Assembly (NCBI RefSeq): GCF_963855985.1
Contig: NC_087112.1
Coordinates: 8,434,501-8,498,500, forward strand
DNA: 64,000 bases
From: Ostrinia nubilalis
Taxonomy: Eukaryota > Arthropoda > Insecta > Lepidoptera > Crambidae
Direction: 5' to 3'
The notes beneath the pieces were generated by a model. That model was not told the origin of the DNA, did not search any database, and worked only from the letters and a program-made list of their open reading frames with translations. Below are positions 10,807 to 23,882 of the stretch, piece by piece. The translations under genes and the position numbers were made by a program. The stretch's first letter is position 1. The number at the start of each line of letters is the position of its first letter.

Positions 10807-12940
10807 TATAATACTTAAAAGTTACTACACTACCCAACAATAATAACAAGCAAAAGTATTATACGAAAGTATAATATTGTATGTAACAGAAAATTCATAG
10901 AAACTTTTTAACAAGCAAATATTCTGGAAACTTATGAAACAAGTTTTTGGTACATTTAATAACGAACAGCTCGCAAAACTATGAGTTATCTCAATTAATA
11001 AGTTTTAGTGTTTAGAGAAAGTGCAATCAAAAAAATCCTTTTGTTTGTGTTTTTAACAACTAAGGTAACTAAATAAATTAATAAACTAAATTATGTACAT
11101 TTCATAATGATACAACAGAATTCGTGTTGAACATGTAAATCCTAGACTGCATCTCACTTAACATCTCAAGAAATACCTAAACCTGTCTTGTTCTGCATAA
11201 AAAAGGGTACAAACTAGATATCATCCATATTTATTTGTACTTACTTTTGTGTTAATTAACCTTACCCAATTAGAATTCGATTGAGAACTGTGCAACATAC
11301 CTGTAACAAAAAATTATATAAATTAATAATGAGTTACAATTTCAAGATTAGACACAGATATTTTTTCAAATTGGTAAATGTATGTAAAAAACATACGGGT
11401 CGAATTGAGAACCTCCTCCTTTTTTTGAAGTCGGTTGAAAATTGAGGTTAAACAGATTAAGACCCGTATTACGAAACGACGCTCAAAACGTATTTCAAAC
11501 TAAAGAACAGATTCTGTAACTGCAATAATGAGCGAATAAAATTCAGATTGGTGTCAATCCTTGATAAAGGCCAAAACTTTGTAGACCGAAGACTGTTAAG
11601 TCAAAAAATGCTGAAAAGAGCATTACGTAGGTCGTAGGTACTAATGAAAATTAAGAACGCTTTTATAATAATAAGCATTCCAAAATGATCCAAAAGACTG
11701 GGCCATAAGACCAACTCTACGAGCAGTGTATCGAAAAGTTATTCCCACAATCAATGGTCAGTTTAAAACGACAATGTCGGTGGAAAACGACTATAAATCG
11801 GCAGTCATAAACAAAAGCCATTTTACTGGCCGACGTATTCAGTCAGATCATATCTGCGGAACCCATCAGCGAACTTCCATTGAAAAATGGCGGGCAAAAA
11901 GTATGAAACGATATTCATAATTGCATTTAGTTGACTGCAATTTGTGGCAATATCTACATTGACTATTAAATATTTTTTATTGATGATATTTTATTTATTA
12001 CTCGTTGGGAACTAATAAATAAGTGACATATATTTTTCTGCTGCTAAGTAATATGATAAGATGTAATGTAACGTTCTTGTGAACTATGCTGGCAAAATGT
12101 ATGACGTTTGGTTCGTGACAGAGTTTAACACTAGATATTTCATAGAGCGGCTCGTTGTTCTGTTACAAGTTGTGGTAGGTAGTCTATATTCACCTTTAGA
12201 GGATTTGTCTACAATTAAAAGAACTAGAATTTGATAATGCTTTTTATTTCACATTTGATTTTGAAAAGATGATTGTTTTTATTTGAAGCTCTTCAAATTG
12301 TTTGTATTTTATCTAATCCAATTGGTACAATCCGATTTGTCTTAGCGATCATCTTACTGCTCAACTGACAGTCGACATAAGAAGTTAATCTTGTTACAAT
12401 AATAAAAGTTAAAGACACTCTTCCGATACTGTCGTGTGACTTCTGCTGAGTTTGAATAATAAGTACTTCCTTAGATACGGTCTTAAAGTAAACTAGAGTA
12501 TTATTCTACTTAAAAAAAATATCTTTTTCAATCCAGGCAAAACTGCAATGTTCCTTTAATAAAGATAACTACATTAAAATTTAAAACACCAACTTGAATC
12601 TGTACTTAAGTTTTAATCCAGTCTTGAACCTCGTTTGAGAATACGGGCCTAAGTCTCCGATGGCGTTCCAATTCTAAATTTCCCACCGAAAAAAACTGGG
12701 CCACCATTTTGTTAACAGTACGTACTGTTACCCAATATTTACGTATGCCAACCAAAATAAACAACAAACTAGTCGAATTTAAAAGAGTTTTCAGCCATCG
12801 TAAAGTCAAGTCGTGTAAAACAGCTGAACGTGCCAATAAACCTAATTATATGGGTATAAAAATACTGAAATACTGTGGTGGCCATCAAAATGGCTGACTG
12901 TTACACCGTGCAATTTTCACACATTGGGAAAAATTTGTAA
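10807..12940. other. No gene seen; possible large MITE termini
   Basis: Mostly AT-rich. ACCCGTATTACGAAACGACG at 11463 and the near-inverse around 12626-12650 (CTCGTTTGAGAATACGGGCC) may be the two ends of a ~1.2-kb element. Confidence 0.35.
11386..11446 (-). repeat. Fragment of the AACCGACTTC-terminated repeat
   Basis: Matches in reverse the left end of 34089-34493 (GAACCTCCTCC, then TTTGAAGTCGGTT). Confidence 0.5.
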
Positions 12941-13060
12941 CGGGACTATTCCCACCTCTCATTACCACCTCTGTAGCTAGGATCTACAGCTTGACCGCCA
13001 ATAAAAACACAACCAGTGAAGGTCAAGTTTGTCTCAGGAGAAAGTTAAACTGTCATTCGA
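12941..13060 (+). repeat. Short retroposed element H, copy 3
   Basis: Starts CGGGACTATTCCCACCTCTC and has an internal deletion near the middle. It includes the extension GGTCAAGTTTGTCTCAGGAG also present in copy 2. Confidence 0.55.
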
Positions 13061-13552
13061 CCCACAAGAAGAAATTAGATGACCACAGGGGGGAAAATGA
13101 GTAGAAAGTGTGAAATGTATAATATGAAAATCCTAACAGTTTAATTTTTTATTATTTATTTGATTTACTGTTATGATTTTAAACGAATTCGTGGTTCAAA
13201 TTTAAATTAAACAGTTTTGCATTCAAAGTTCTCAAAAACGTAGTTAACACTCTAGTTATCTAGTACCAACCTACGAGTACTTACATTTTAATCTCAACAT
13301 AACATTTAATTTTAGTAATTAATTTTGTTTATGAGCGCGTCGGTGTAAACAAGGACTCAAATTAATTTAAGCCGGATTTATTCATGTGGTTTTTTAATGT
13401 TATGAAATGGCTTTTAACATGTTAGTCGTTAGTTCTGCGGTAATGAATAAACTGTACTTATGAAAGAGGTCAAACATCAATAAAAATGTTATAAAAATTA
13501 GGTTAGGACTACTAATGCAGTAAACTGATTTAAATGTTTGGTATGAATATAA

Positions 13553-13707
13553 ACGCAGCGTGGTGGGACGTTCTCCACAAGCTGAACCGATGAGCTCATA
13601 GAAGTAGTGGGAAGGCGCTAGACGCTGGCCGCTACCAACCGGGCGATGTGGAAATCATAGAGGGATGCCTATGTTCAGCAGTGGACGTCCTGTAGCTGAA
13701 ATGATGA
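13553..13707 (+). mobile_element. 5'-truncated RTE-type LINE, family A
   Basis: Last 150 bases of the family A reverse-transcriptase ORF, ending CAGCAGTGGACGTCCTGTAG then CTGAAATGATGA. Diverged, with frame breaks; no clear duplication. Confidence 0.65.
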
Positions 13708-14558
13708 CATTGTCGTTTGAGACCTAGGGAAATCATAGGATACATTTTATCCCAGGTTTTGAAAAGGGGATGAAAAGGAGAGTTGCAATAGTTTTTTTTT
13801 TGAAAGAACAAAAACGAGCAAAAACGGCCAATCCGCGGGAAGAAACTACGTAGTAAGAAATATACATCGATTGTGGAATCATAAGTACAACTATCTTACA
13901 TTACAACCGAAATAGCAACTTAAAAAAAGAAAAAAATCTAGAAATATAATCAACAAGTAAAATAAACGTATCAATTTTGATACGACTCATTCTATCAGAT
14001 CGATCAAATAAGCAATTTGGTGCGAATATCACACTCATCGCTAATTTTCCCACACCGTTCACCGCACACGAATCAAATGTGACTCTATTTCATAAATTCA
14101 ATTAAAAATAGGATTATACCCTAACGAAGTGTCTAGATGGAAATACCGGGTGGCTGGTTTCAGCCGCGGATCGTTTAAAATTAATCAAATGAACGATTTA
14201 TTCGGCCAGCTTAATTAATTAATGACATTCTAAATTTGCAAAACGTAGTCGGCGGGGTTAGGCGGGTTTTACACGCGGAGATAGGCTATGGCTAGCTGTG
14301 TGATAGCGATAAAAAGGACTGCGCAAATGTAAACACTTTATTAACGACACGTCAACCATCATGCATCACAGGAAACCTCAATTAAGGCGTCAAGTGGAAG
14401 CAACTGGACACAAAAAGCATCTACGTCTGTGCAGGGAGTGGCTGATTTTGTGTTGATTAAATGAAAATAAAATTCTCTGGTGGCTTGTATACCACACGAG
14501 ACACAAAAATGTCTCTATGTTTACGCAGCGTACTTTTATGATTGAATCGGTATAGGTA
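13708..14558. other. No gene seen
   Basis: AT-rich, with no repeat I recognise. Confidence 0.4.
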
Positions 14559-14720
14559 ATCCCACCAAAAACATTCTGTAAAAAACTAGCCAAGTCTCGA
14601 TGGAGCTGCTTGTTTATCTCTAAAAAGTAATGAAATCTAGACAAAGTCGTGCCAAGTCTATGGTTCCTTACTGCGATTTCTTTATTATTATAGTTAATGT
14701 TGTGTGACTTGGCCGTTGAA
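14559..14720 (-). repeat. 162-bp inverted duplication, left arm
   Basis: Near-perfect inverse of 14900-15062, separated by 179 bp of unrelated sequence. A reading frame passes through each arm, but I recognise no domain. Confidence 0.8.
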
Positions 14721-14899
14721 GGGTGACAAAACCAGGTGCTCCATGACACCATTGCACCAATCTGTCGCCAGAACCGCTACCCATTGACGATGGAAAATTG
14801 CCACTTGGAAAACGTTGATTCAACAATAACCATTCAATTGTAGGTTCAGTAAAGCTGCGTATTTATAATACTTATGTATGATTTTCATAATAAATATTG

Positions 14900-15062
14900 T
14901 TCAACGGCCAAGTCACACAACATTAACTATAATAATAAAGAAATCGCAGTAAGGAACCATAGACTTGGCACGACTTTGTCTAGATTTCATTACTTTTTAG
15001 AGATAAACAAGCAGCTCCATCGAGACTTGGCTAGTTTTTTACAGAATGTTTTTGGTGGGATT
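14900..15062 (+). repeat. 162-bp inverted duplication, right arm
   Basis: Inverse partner of 14559-14720. It starts TTCAACGGCCAAGTCACACA and ends TTTTTGGTGGGATT. Confidence 0.8.
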
Positions 15063-18000
15063 TCACTTCTTTTTGTAGAAAGTGGCAAAATTATTTAACG
15101 TCGTCGTTTTATCGACATTTTTTTACGATATTAAACACAAATAAACTCAACGACCTTTAAAATGGACAACGAATCAGAATTGTTTTAATAACATAACCTC
15201 AGCGAACCTTACAATATAATAAACGAAATCAACGAAATGCAAATTACACAACATTCAACTTAATCGATGACTTTTTCTAGAAGCGAAACAAATCTGGACA
15301 CCGCTTGCTAGTGCTAGCGCCATCTAGCGGTGAGCGATACAGGCGAACACCACGGTGCCGGAGTAGTATTATGAATGTGGTGTCAAGATCTTCGATTTTC
15401 CTAGTTTTTATAGTTTTCCCTTTATGTGGCCATTAAACCCTAACTCTATACCAAATTTCAGCTCTCTGAGTTTATGGGAAGTACTAGTTCTATTTTGATG
15501 ATCATCAGTGAGTGAGTGTCGTAAATGCGAAACTTTGCTTTCGCTTAACTTCGTAACTAAATGACCTACAGACTTGAAATTTTGGATTTTAAGTATGTGA
15601 TTATAGCTTACTAGATGACGAAAATTTCTGCGTTCTGGTCTTATCCAGAGGTTCTCAAATAGGGGCCTGAAAATGCGGCGAAATGGTTCCAGTAAAGGAT
15701 GGTACGGCAGTGTTTGCTTCGCGCTCGACTTGGCGGGGGCACTGCCGTGCCCCCAGATAGAGAAATTTCTTCATTTATTATGTTACTTGTAAGCACTGCC
15801 ATCATTGCCTTGTTAACAGACGTTACGAATGTTTCATTTATTCAGTCCATGCTCCAATCGCCTGGCTTTGTTATAGCATCGCTTGTCCCAGAACTACAAT
15901 CTTAACCCTCGGATGGTCGCTCGTATAATTAAATCTGGCGGCTTATTGTAATTATAGATAAAATCGCGCCTCGTCGCACCTCTAGACTTCACCCTTTGAG
16001 CCCGCTAATTGCAAGAATAGATAAGTAATGTACTGAAATTACACTGGCTGGGCCTAGAGGAATTAAAGAAAGACTGAAAAGTCTTGGGATATATTTTAAA
16101 GCGAGCGGTTTGGGAATTGAACCTTGCTGGTGCTTATTTTTTCTGGCACGGACGACGACATTTATTTTGAGGCTAACACTGTGACACCTTCGGGAGCCGT
16201 AATGGATGCCATTATAAAATATTTGTATGCTTTGTAATTTTATTATTGTAAAATGATAGTCATGAAATTAGCTGACTCAAAAACTCTTAGTACTTTCGTC
16301 TTTTTGACCCGCACTTTTATTTTACAAAATATAAAACATTATTATACCGGATTAAAGAAGGTTAATTGCTCCAAGACAATCAATAATCCATAAAAGAATA
16401 CAACTCCAGATGAATCATATTATTCAGAAGCCTTAAATACAAATGATGATCGTTTTGCATCAAAGTACGCTCGCTCAAAGTCGTAAAGGACAATAAAAAA
16501 ATACTTTTACGCCGTAAAAACGAATAACGTATCGCGAATTAACGTCAAATTTAAATTGGAATTCCTAAATTGCGTGTACAACACTAGTATACGTATATGT
16601 ATCATATGTGATACACGGCCCGCTATGTATGATCGAGTTACGTGCGAGCGAACATTAAATTGGGGAGAGATTGCTTCTAAACCCGGGCTAGGAAAGTGCG
16701 ACTCGCGATTTCTAGCTGCCTATCACACCGATGTGTAACGCTCGTACATAAATGCACGAAACTAAGTTGACTTACTGTAATATTTTAGCTTCCATTCTTA
16801 AAAATAATGAAGGAAATCAATCATAGGTAGTATTCAATAAAAAAATTAAAAATGTCGAAACCTTAATATTCATTTAGTCTTCGCCCGGCACGTCAAAATT
16901 TGTAGGTTCAAGAACCATATGAGAAAAATTAGAAAACAGACTTCCCGATTTATTTTTTGTGAGGATGGGAGGATCCAGGGATAAATATGGGACAGTTTTC
17001 AAAGGGGAACAGGACACGCATGAGACAAAAGTCTTACTGGAACCCGAACAGACCGAAATTTAAGCAGGCAAAGCCGCAGGCTAGAGCTAATTTATGATTT
17101 TTTAAGATATTGGAAGATAGAATTTTAGATTGAAAAGACTGAATAGTGACTTGAGTTTCTTGCGCTGCTTCTTCTCAGCACTGGCCCATTTATTGTCCCG
17201 AAGCAGTGGTAGGGTTAATACTGAGACGTGTAAAAAGCGCTTTTTAAAGCCTACTTGGAAAAATAAATTATAAGTTTTTATGAGCCACTCGTTACACTTC
17301 GGTGCAACATACAGCCAGGCTAATGCGTTTTATTATGTGTGAACGAAAATTTGATACCGCACTCGCGTGATGCCCCTCCCTAAACGCAAAGTGGATTCCG
17401 ACGATACCTGCGATTTAGTTGGGATAAACGCTTTCAATTGCGTGCGACGGTGTAATAGGCGGACGGGATGGAAACGCCATTAAATTACGGGGAATCCCTT
17501 TTTTAATGGAGTAATACAGTAAAGTTATTGCGTTTCAAATCGATTGCCGATCGATTTGTGATCGTTGGAATGTGATGCTGCTGTGGACACTGTTGCAATG
17601 GCCTTTTCAATTCGTTAGTTCATATCTTCGTTCAATAGGAATATTGACCCATGTTTTTTTGTGGAAAAGGGAAGAGACCGTCATAATAGTCATCATATTA
17701 CATTATTATACAAAGACAGTATAACAGCTGGACAATTTATAGTTTTATATTACTCGAAGCAATTTAATTTGATCTGTAACACCACAAAGTAATCCATAAG
17801 TTGCCTATCTACACTAATATTATAAAGAGAAAAGGTTTTAAGAGCCATTTCACAAAAATATTCCGCGCGAATTTAGCTGAAAACTGTCAACGCAACGACA
17901 AAAGAGTAAAAAGAACGCCGAAATGGACAAAAAAATCTTGAACCGTGACCGTATTAAGACTTGATATAAGTAATTAATTTTAAGGTAGAATACGGTTAAT

Positions 18001-18262
18001 AAACTTGATAAATTAATTTAAAATTTTAATAGAGTTTATTTAGTCTTTTAAAGATTTTTATAATTCGATTAATAATGAAACACGACTAGGTATAATATGT
18101 AAAATATTATATTAAGTACAAAATAAAGACAGTCAACATAGTGAAAAAAAATCTGCCCCCTTACAGCTCCATCATCGGACTCTGGATATCATTTAGGGAC
18201 GAAATATTCGTCAAGGCGAATTACACAAGCCCAAACTCCATAGGGTTCTATTGTTTTGTTAC
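15063..18262. other. No gene seen
   Basis: Long stretch without a convincing exon. 15690-15760 has a GGCACTGCCGTGCCCCCAGA hairpin-like repeat. 16590-16740 and 17340-17500 are less AT-rich, with short open frames but no paired splice sites I trust. Confidence 0.4.
17152..17285 (+). repeat. LINE 3'-end fragment, family F
   Basis: Contains GCTTCTTCTCAGCACTGGCC and GAAGCAGTGGTAGGGTTAAT, a common lepidopteran LINE 3' end. Related: 27565-27738, 36685-36750 and 53160-53240. Confidence 0.55.
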
Positions 18263-18294
18263 GGAGTTGCAATGGAGGTGGCCATTGCAACTCC
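18263..18294. repeat. Perfect 13-bp hairpin
   Basis: GGAGTTGCAATGG and its exact inverse flank a 6-base loop (AGGTGG). Confidence 0.6.
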
Positions 18295-18394
18295 TCAAGA
18301 TCCATTATCAGACAGAGCTAAGAAATAAATAAATAAATATTATTGTTATTAAACAAATAACTAAAATAATTCATCTTACTATGTTACTTCTTAC

Positions 18395-18530
18395 TAGTCT
18401 TACTAATATTATAAATACGAAAGTTTGTGTGGATGTCAGGAATTCAGGATGTATGTTACTCTTTCACGCAAACACTACTGAACAGATTTTGATGAAACTT
18501 TACAGTACAGTACAGCAGTATTAGCACAGA
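18395..18530 (-). repeat. LINE/SINE 3'-tail fragment
   Basis: Starts TTACTAATATTATAAATACG and contains GTTACTCTTTCACGC. A truncated relative of 3873-4043. Confidence 0.6.
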
Positions 18531-19002
18531 ATACATAATAGTAGCAACAGAAATCGCAATTGATCAGATGCCGACATTTTAACGGTAATAATAATAATGC
18601 AAAATTTCCAACGAACCTGGTGCATTCGAAATCGCACCGTAATACTACGCTCATAAGAGCGCAATTTTTTTGTGATCAGAATTTATCTACCTCGCAGCTC
18701 AAGCGTCAGGGTTGTTTAAGCAAAGTAAAATAAATAAACACTTAATTTTAAGAAGCATTTATTGTATTTACGATTGGTAAACGTTAATCTAGTGGTGTTT
18801 GTATATCGTACCATCTCCAAAGTACCTATTAATAAACTTCAGTGTTGCGATAATTCGAAATTGGACAAACGTTTTAAAAGGTGTATTGTCGGAAACAAGA
18901 CACGGTGAAGTAAAGTTAATGGTTTTATTAGCTAAAATTGTAATTGCCTCGCTCTATATTACATAGTTTCATATATCAATATGTGGATTACGTAGTGGGA
19001 TG

Positions 19003-19760
19003 TGTTACCACATAAATAATACATAAGTCTAGTAGATAACTTATTTTCTGTAACACATTTGTTTGTAATTCCTGTTATTTTTAATTAATTAAATTACTAC
19101 AGTTAATTATTATTTCTAAATATTACGATTTTACATTATAAAGAGGAAAAACAGTGCTGTTGGTACAATAAACCTTGATTGCGACGATGATCGACCTAGC
19201 GTGTTTATGTACGCGTGTGTACACACGCGCGTGGCGGCCCTGATTGATTTGCAACTTAGAGTTGTCGCGCGCTGTAGGTAATTATCTCGGCCGGCATAGG
19301 CGAGTGACAGAGGCCTGGTACTAGTCAGTCTGTGTTCAACTATCACTCGGGTCGGATGTTCCTATCGCAAGACCGTTGTTGGTTCACTCAGTTCCAATAC
19401 GTCTCTAGAGTCTCTCTCAACTGAGCACTAGACGTGCTGTGTGTAATTATTCTCGTGAATACACTGAGTTTATTAATTTCTACGAGTGGATTTCATTTTT
19501 CCTGAAACCTAAACCAGAAGACCCTGTCGCCAGCGACAGCGGACGCTCATCCATCCCTGGCGTCGACCAGAATAACAATATACACCACTACAGTTTTATC
19601 ACCCAAAAAAAATTCTGGGTAATGAGTTATTGTTGTAGTGACAAAGGGGCGGAGCCGGTGTCGCAACAATATGCCCAAAAACAGAACATATTGCTTGTGA
19701 AAGCAATGATGACAGGAGCGTCGGCATAATGTAAACAGTTTACATTGCTTGCCTACTACT
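19003..19760 (+). repeat. GC-richer block, possibly LTR-retrotransposon derived
   Basis: This block differs from its AT-rich surroundings. It has an initiator-like TCAGTC near 19324 and a TGGCGTCGACCAG string near 19558 that resembles a primer-binding-site start. An imperfect inverted repeat lies at 19590-19650. I could not find both ends or a duplication, so the assignment is weak. A 96-codon frame at 19439-19729 has no recognised domain. Confidence 0.25.
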
Positions 19761-20394
19761 AAAGGTTATTCGAACGTTGAATACTGATATCGCAGTGGAT
19801 AATGAGTACATATTTTGATATCTTTGTGTGTGAATTTATAATGCGACACTGAGTTTCGAACTCAGCGCATTACTTAGCATCTCTCTATATCTCTATGGAA
19901 GCAAGTTAAATCCATAATAACATTCTACACCTTTTTAACCTCGTCAGGTAATAATTTTAATAAAATACGAAGCGTCATCTATCAATAGAGAATATATTTT
20001 AGAAGTTAATAAATTATGCATAAAATATAAACACTTTAGTTAAATCCTAGAATTTCTATTAAATTTTATTTATTAATTTTATTATTTTATTAATTTTATT
20101 AATTTTAAGAATTTCTATTAATTCTAAGAAATCGTATTGAAAACAATAAATTAATATTTATTAAAACGTCAAATTATCGAAGATTTTGACTAAAGTTTTT
20201 GAAAATATTTTATAACCTACATAGAAAACATTTAGGATTCTAATCGTGAAAGATTTTTTTTTCGTAGCCTATTGCCTTCAGACAAACAAATAATCAAATC
20301 TTTCCTCTTTTATGAGTATAGATTTAACAACAAAACTCTCTCGATACAACGCTTCTTTTTCTTCTTCACGAAACAAAACTCAAAGCGGATAAAT
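19761..20394. other. No gene seen
   Basis: Low-complexity TTTTATTAATTTTATTA near 20060-20110 and a decayed repeat tail near 20230-20330. Confidence 0.45.
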
Positions 20395-20643
20395 AAATAA
20401 ACAAATCTTTGGACAGTTTTACAGCGCCATCTAGTCCCAAAGTAAGCAACTAATATGCTTGTGTTAAGGGTGCTAGCCAGCTTATTGGATATACTACTTA
20501 CATACTTTTTATAATTTATTTATTAAATACCCAGACCCGTCAAAGAAATTATAATTCATCATTTCAATTTCTGCTCAGCCGGGAATCGAACCCGGGACCT
20601 CTCGGCATATTAGTCCGTTTCGAACCACTACACCAAACGGCCG
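20395..20643 (-). mobile_element. tRNA-derived SINE, copy 1
   Basis: Read in reverse, the head has a Pol III A box (TTGGTGTAGTGG) and a perfect B box (GGTTCGATTCC). An AT-rich body and A/T-rich tail follow. The same family recurs at 27942-28222. Confidence 0.7.
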
Positions 20644-21405
20644 ACTCGAAACAGGGACCTCTCGACATAGTATCAAAAATATTTGGTCGCCGTATAAATC
20701 ACCGCTTCACGACACGAACGCACGTAAACGTCATGGCGGGAAAAATGACACAGGTCCTGCCTTGACGGGCGCTCGCGCCGTACTAATCGATGTCGGCTTG
20801 CGCATTGTAATTTATACTGTTATTCACATCAATATTTTGACAAAGTGGTTACTAATATTTAAACAATAACTGTTGAAATCAATTCTCCAATGAATATTCT
20901 TTATTCTGGGATACTTTTATTGCTGTTATTGCTGTGTATTTAAACCAAAAATTACGATCAAAATGTGACGTAAATCTTAAAAATTTGCTAAATTATTTTT
21001 AGATTTTACTCAATAATGGTAATAAAATTCAAGAATCCGTTTGATTATTGGACTACAAGAATATATGTCCGATGATTACTATATATTTTTAAGTTTATTA
21101 TACAAGCATAAATAATAGATACAGGACTTTGAAAATGAGTCTGCGGCAATTTTTCCGTAAAATGGTTGTGGGAGATGGGGCACTGCGAATTAAGCAAAAG
21201 AGTTTTAGTAAATCCGTTACATTAATGGTCAACAACAAGGATTGGCCTATCTTTCTCAGTTAATAAATAATCTCTGGGTGTTGCTTAAGATAGTAATTCA
21301 TGCTTCCGAAATCTTAGAAATTCGCACGAAAATGTAAAATGGCTCTTAATGTTAGTTTTGTTTGTATTGAATAGGCTCCTAAACTATTGGACTTCTTCTT
21401 CTTTT
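20644..21405. other. No gene seen
   Basis: 20700-20810 is CpG-rich with a TGGCGGGAAAAA motif; otherwise AT-rich. Confidence 0.4.
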
Positions 21406-21545
21406 CGTGTCGACAACAAACCTACATAGTGTCAGCCCAAAACTCCGCCACAAGAGTGGCGTTGTCAGTAGCACTCATCAAATCCTCCTGAGTGCAGTTG
21501 CTTGGGCACTCAGGGCACGACATCAGGTGCTTCATCGACTATTGG
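21406..21545 (-). mobile_element. LINE ORF2 C-terminus (zinc-knuckle-like)
   Basis: A short frame ending at 21422 codes for HLMSCPECPSNCTQEDLMSA, then a tail ending FWADTM. A Cys-rich CPxCPxxC segment followed by an EDL and FW tail is what I recall of the C-terminus of some insect non-LTR retrotransposon polyproteins. Only this 3' end is present. Confidence 0.5.
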
Positions 21546-21969
21546 AATAATTCTTTCAGCATTAGAATCGTACATGATCCCCGCTGGAAATCGAACTTAG
21601 TATCTCTGATTCTGAGTTAGATGATCTTACCACTACTCGTTTTACAGTTTTAAATCTTAATATACGAGTACTTACCAATTTATTTCTAAAATTTTCTAAA
21701 ACATATCTTTCACCATGGCTTTCTTCTACCACCTCGGCAGATCCCATTGTGTCTACCACGTACAAGTACTTCCAGCCTCTCAGGTAATCCGTCTGATACA
21801 ATAAGGGCCCAGACAAAATCCCCTCCCACTACTAACCAGCCTGTCTATACAGAGTATATTATGCGACCGTCTGCCATCACAATGGCCGCCCCAGTCACTT
21901 GCAGGTGGGAGATGGTTGAATACTTAAACGACCCTTAAAGGTTCAGATCTGGGTGACAGGCGAAGCGGA

Positions 21970-22062
21970 TCATCATCATCCATCATTTTAGATATACGAC
22001 ATCTACTGCGGCACATAGGCCTCCCTCTATGATTTTCGTATTGACCGGTTGCAGTTGGTAGG
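21970..22062 (-). repeat. Decayed family A LINE tail
   Basis: Starts with (ATC)n and retains CATAGGCCTCCCTCTATGAT and a GGTTGCAGTTGGTAG remnant. Confidence 0.45.
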
Positions 22063-23869
22063 GTTCAAAGTCATACAAATTGTTTTCTGCAAATAGGCTT
22101 TTAAAAACGCTTTTACACATACCTATCGTACTACTTTAACCCTACTATCACAGAATAATAATAAGTACTACGTACAGAAGTTTTACATCGCGAGGGTATT
22201 TAAAAAAATGTATGCTCAGTGTCATTAACAATATGGCCTGTCTCAAGAGTCAAGCACCATTTTGTTGACAAACGTCAGTGATCGGCACTGCGCCGAAGCT
22301 ATAGGGCTGACTTCGGTTAAATGATGTGACGTGAGGTGCCAAACTGCGGGAAATGGAGGAGGATATATGTACATGATTTAGCATGAATTATCATGAATAA
22401 TATTAACTACTTATTTACCTCTCAGTGTCTTGAGGCAACTTAAAAAAGTACATTCTGTGTTTTTATTATTATTTAGGCAGTTAAATACTGCACAGTATTT
22501 AGTACACCATTTTCTTTATTTTCTTCCATCATACACAAGAATACGCGTGCGTGAGTCAATGTTCGCTCGTATGTGAGGCCTTGTCGAATAGTATCCTGTA
22601 GGTGGGCCATCGTGCGTGTTTTGTTTTCGATGTAAACTCGCGGAGATGAACATGCCTGCTACTACTACTTCGGGACTGCTCTAGACTCCCCCAGACTACA
22701 TAGCCGGCTGATAGTTTCCAATTTGTATGAGGAATCGGCTGATACCAAATAGGTGTAATGTGCGTATGTACTTCCATTACATGTTCATAGTTCATACTGT
22801 TTAACAGCCAGACCAAACTATCGGCCGACAAAAAATGTGCGAGGTGTCCTTTTCATACAAGTATTTGCACTTACGGGTGTCACGCATGAGGGTCGATCGC
22901 GTCCGTGATGAAATCCACACGATGCTAAAAACACCCTTTGACTTAAAACGCTTTCGCTCATGCCTATAAAACACCCTTAACAGACCCTCATAGACTGCAT
23001 ACGTGGAGAATGAGAGCCGTTGACGTCGGCTGAAAGATTAATCTTACAAGGAAAAGGAAATTGTTTTTTGTAACGTCCCCGTTCCCTTGCCCGTGACACT
23101 GACGGGGCTTGAGTGAATTTAAATCATTTACGTCAATCTGACGTGACATCCCGCGAAATACGTGATGGTACCGTTTTTTTATTTATTTGGCAAGTGGCTC
23201 TTATTGTAAGGGCTTTGAGTTTAAAGTACAGCATATTCATATGTGTAAATTTTGGTTAAAACTGCCGCACTAACAAATGTTTTTAAAGTTACACTAAAAA
23301 GTTTTTGTCTGAAAAACCAAACCTTTCGTTAGTGAAAAAACAAAGGTAATAGGTACTTTATTATTTTAAATGATGGCAAGTCATAGTAAAAGTATTTCAA
23401 CAATATGCTAAAAACAATGATCATGAGTTTGTTATAAGTTTTTTAATCTGTTTGCGCGCCAAATTTAAAGTCATCAGGTTTTGTAATCTGTGGTCATCAT
23501 AGCGCGCGAAAATATCACGCGCCATTTTTCAAAATATTTATTAAAGTTTGTTTGCAGCAAGTAATCTAGAACTACAGAATCGATTTTAGAAATTCTTTAA
23601 CCAGTAGTAAGCTAAATTCCTTCGTGACATTAATTTTGTTGCCAGACCGAAATTCATGCGTAAGAAACCGCGGGAAAAAGCTAAGTCGTCTTTAAGATAC
23701 ATCTTCGTTTCGCTTTCCCAATATTTGCTTATTTATTAATTAATGTTACCATTAATGTATCCGTCCACTAATTGCCTGGACATGTCCGCACTATGTTTAT
23801 CCAGCGACAGGTTTATGGTCTTCCTTCATTCTCTATTTATGGCGAATATATTCTTGGACGTAAAATTGT
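22063..23869. other. No gene seen
   Basis: 22860-23160 is less AT-rich than its surroundings but shows no long frame. Short frames elsewhere lack motifs. Confidence 0.4.
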
Positions 23870-23882
23870 ACATGATTGGTGT

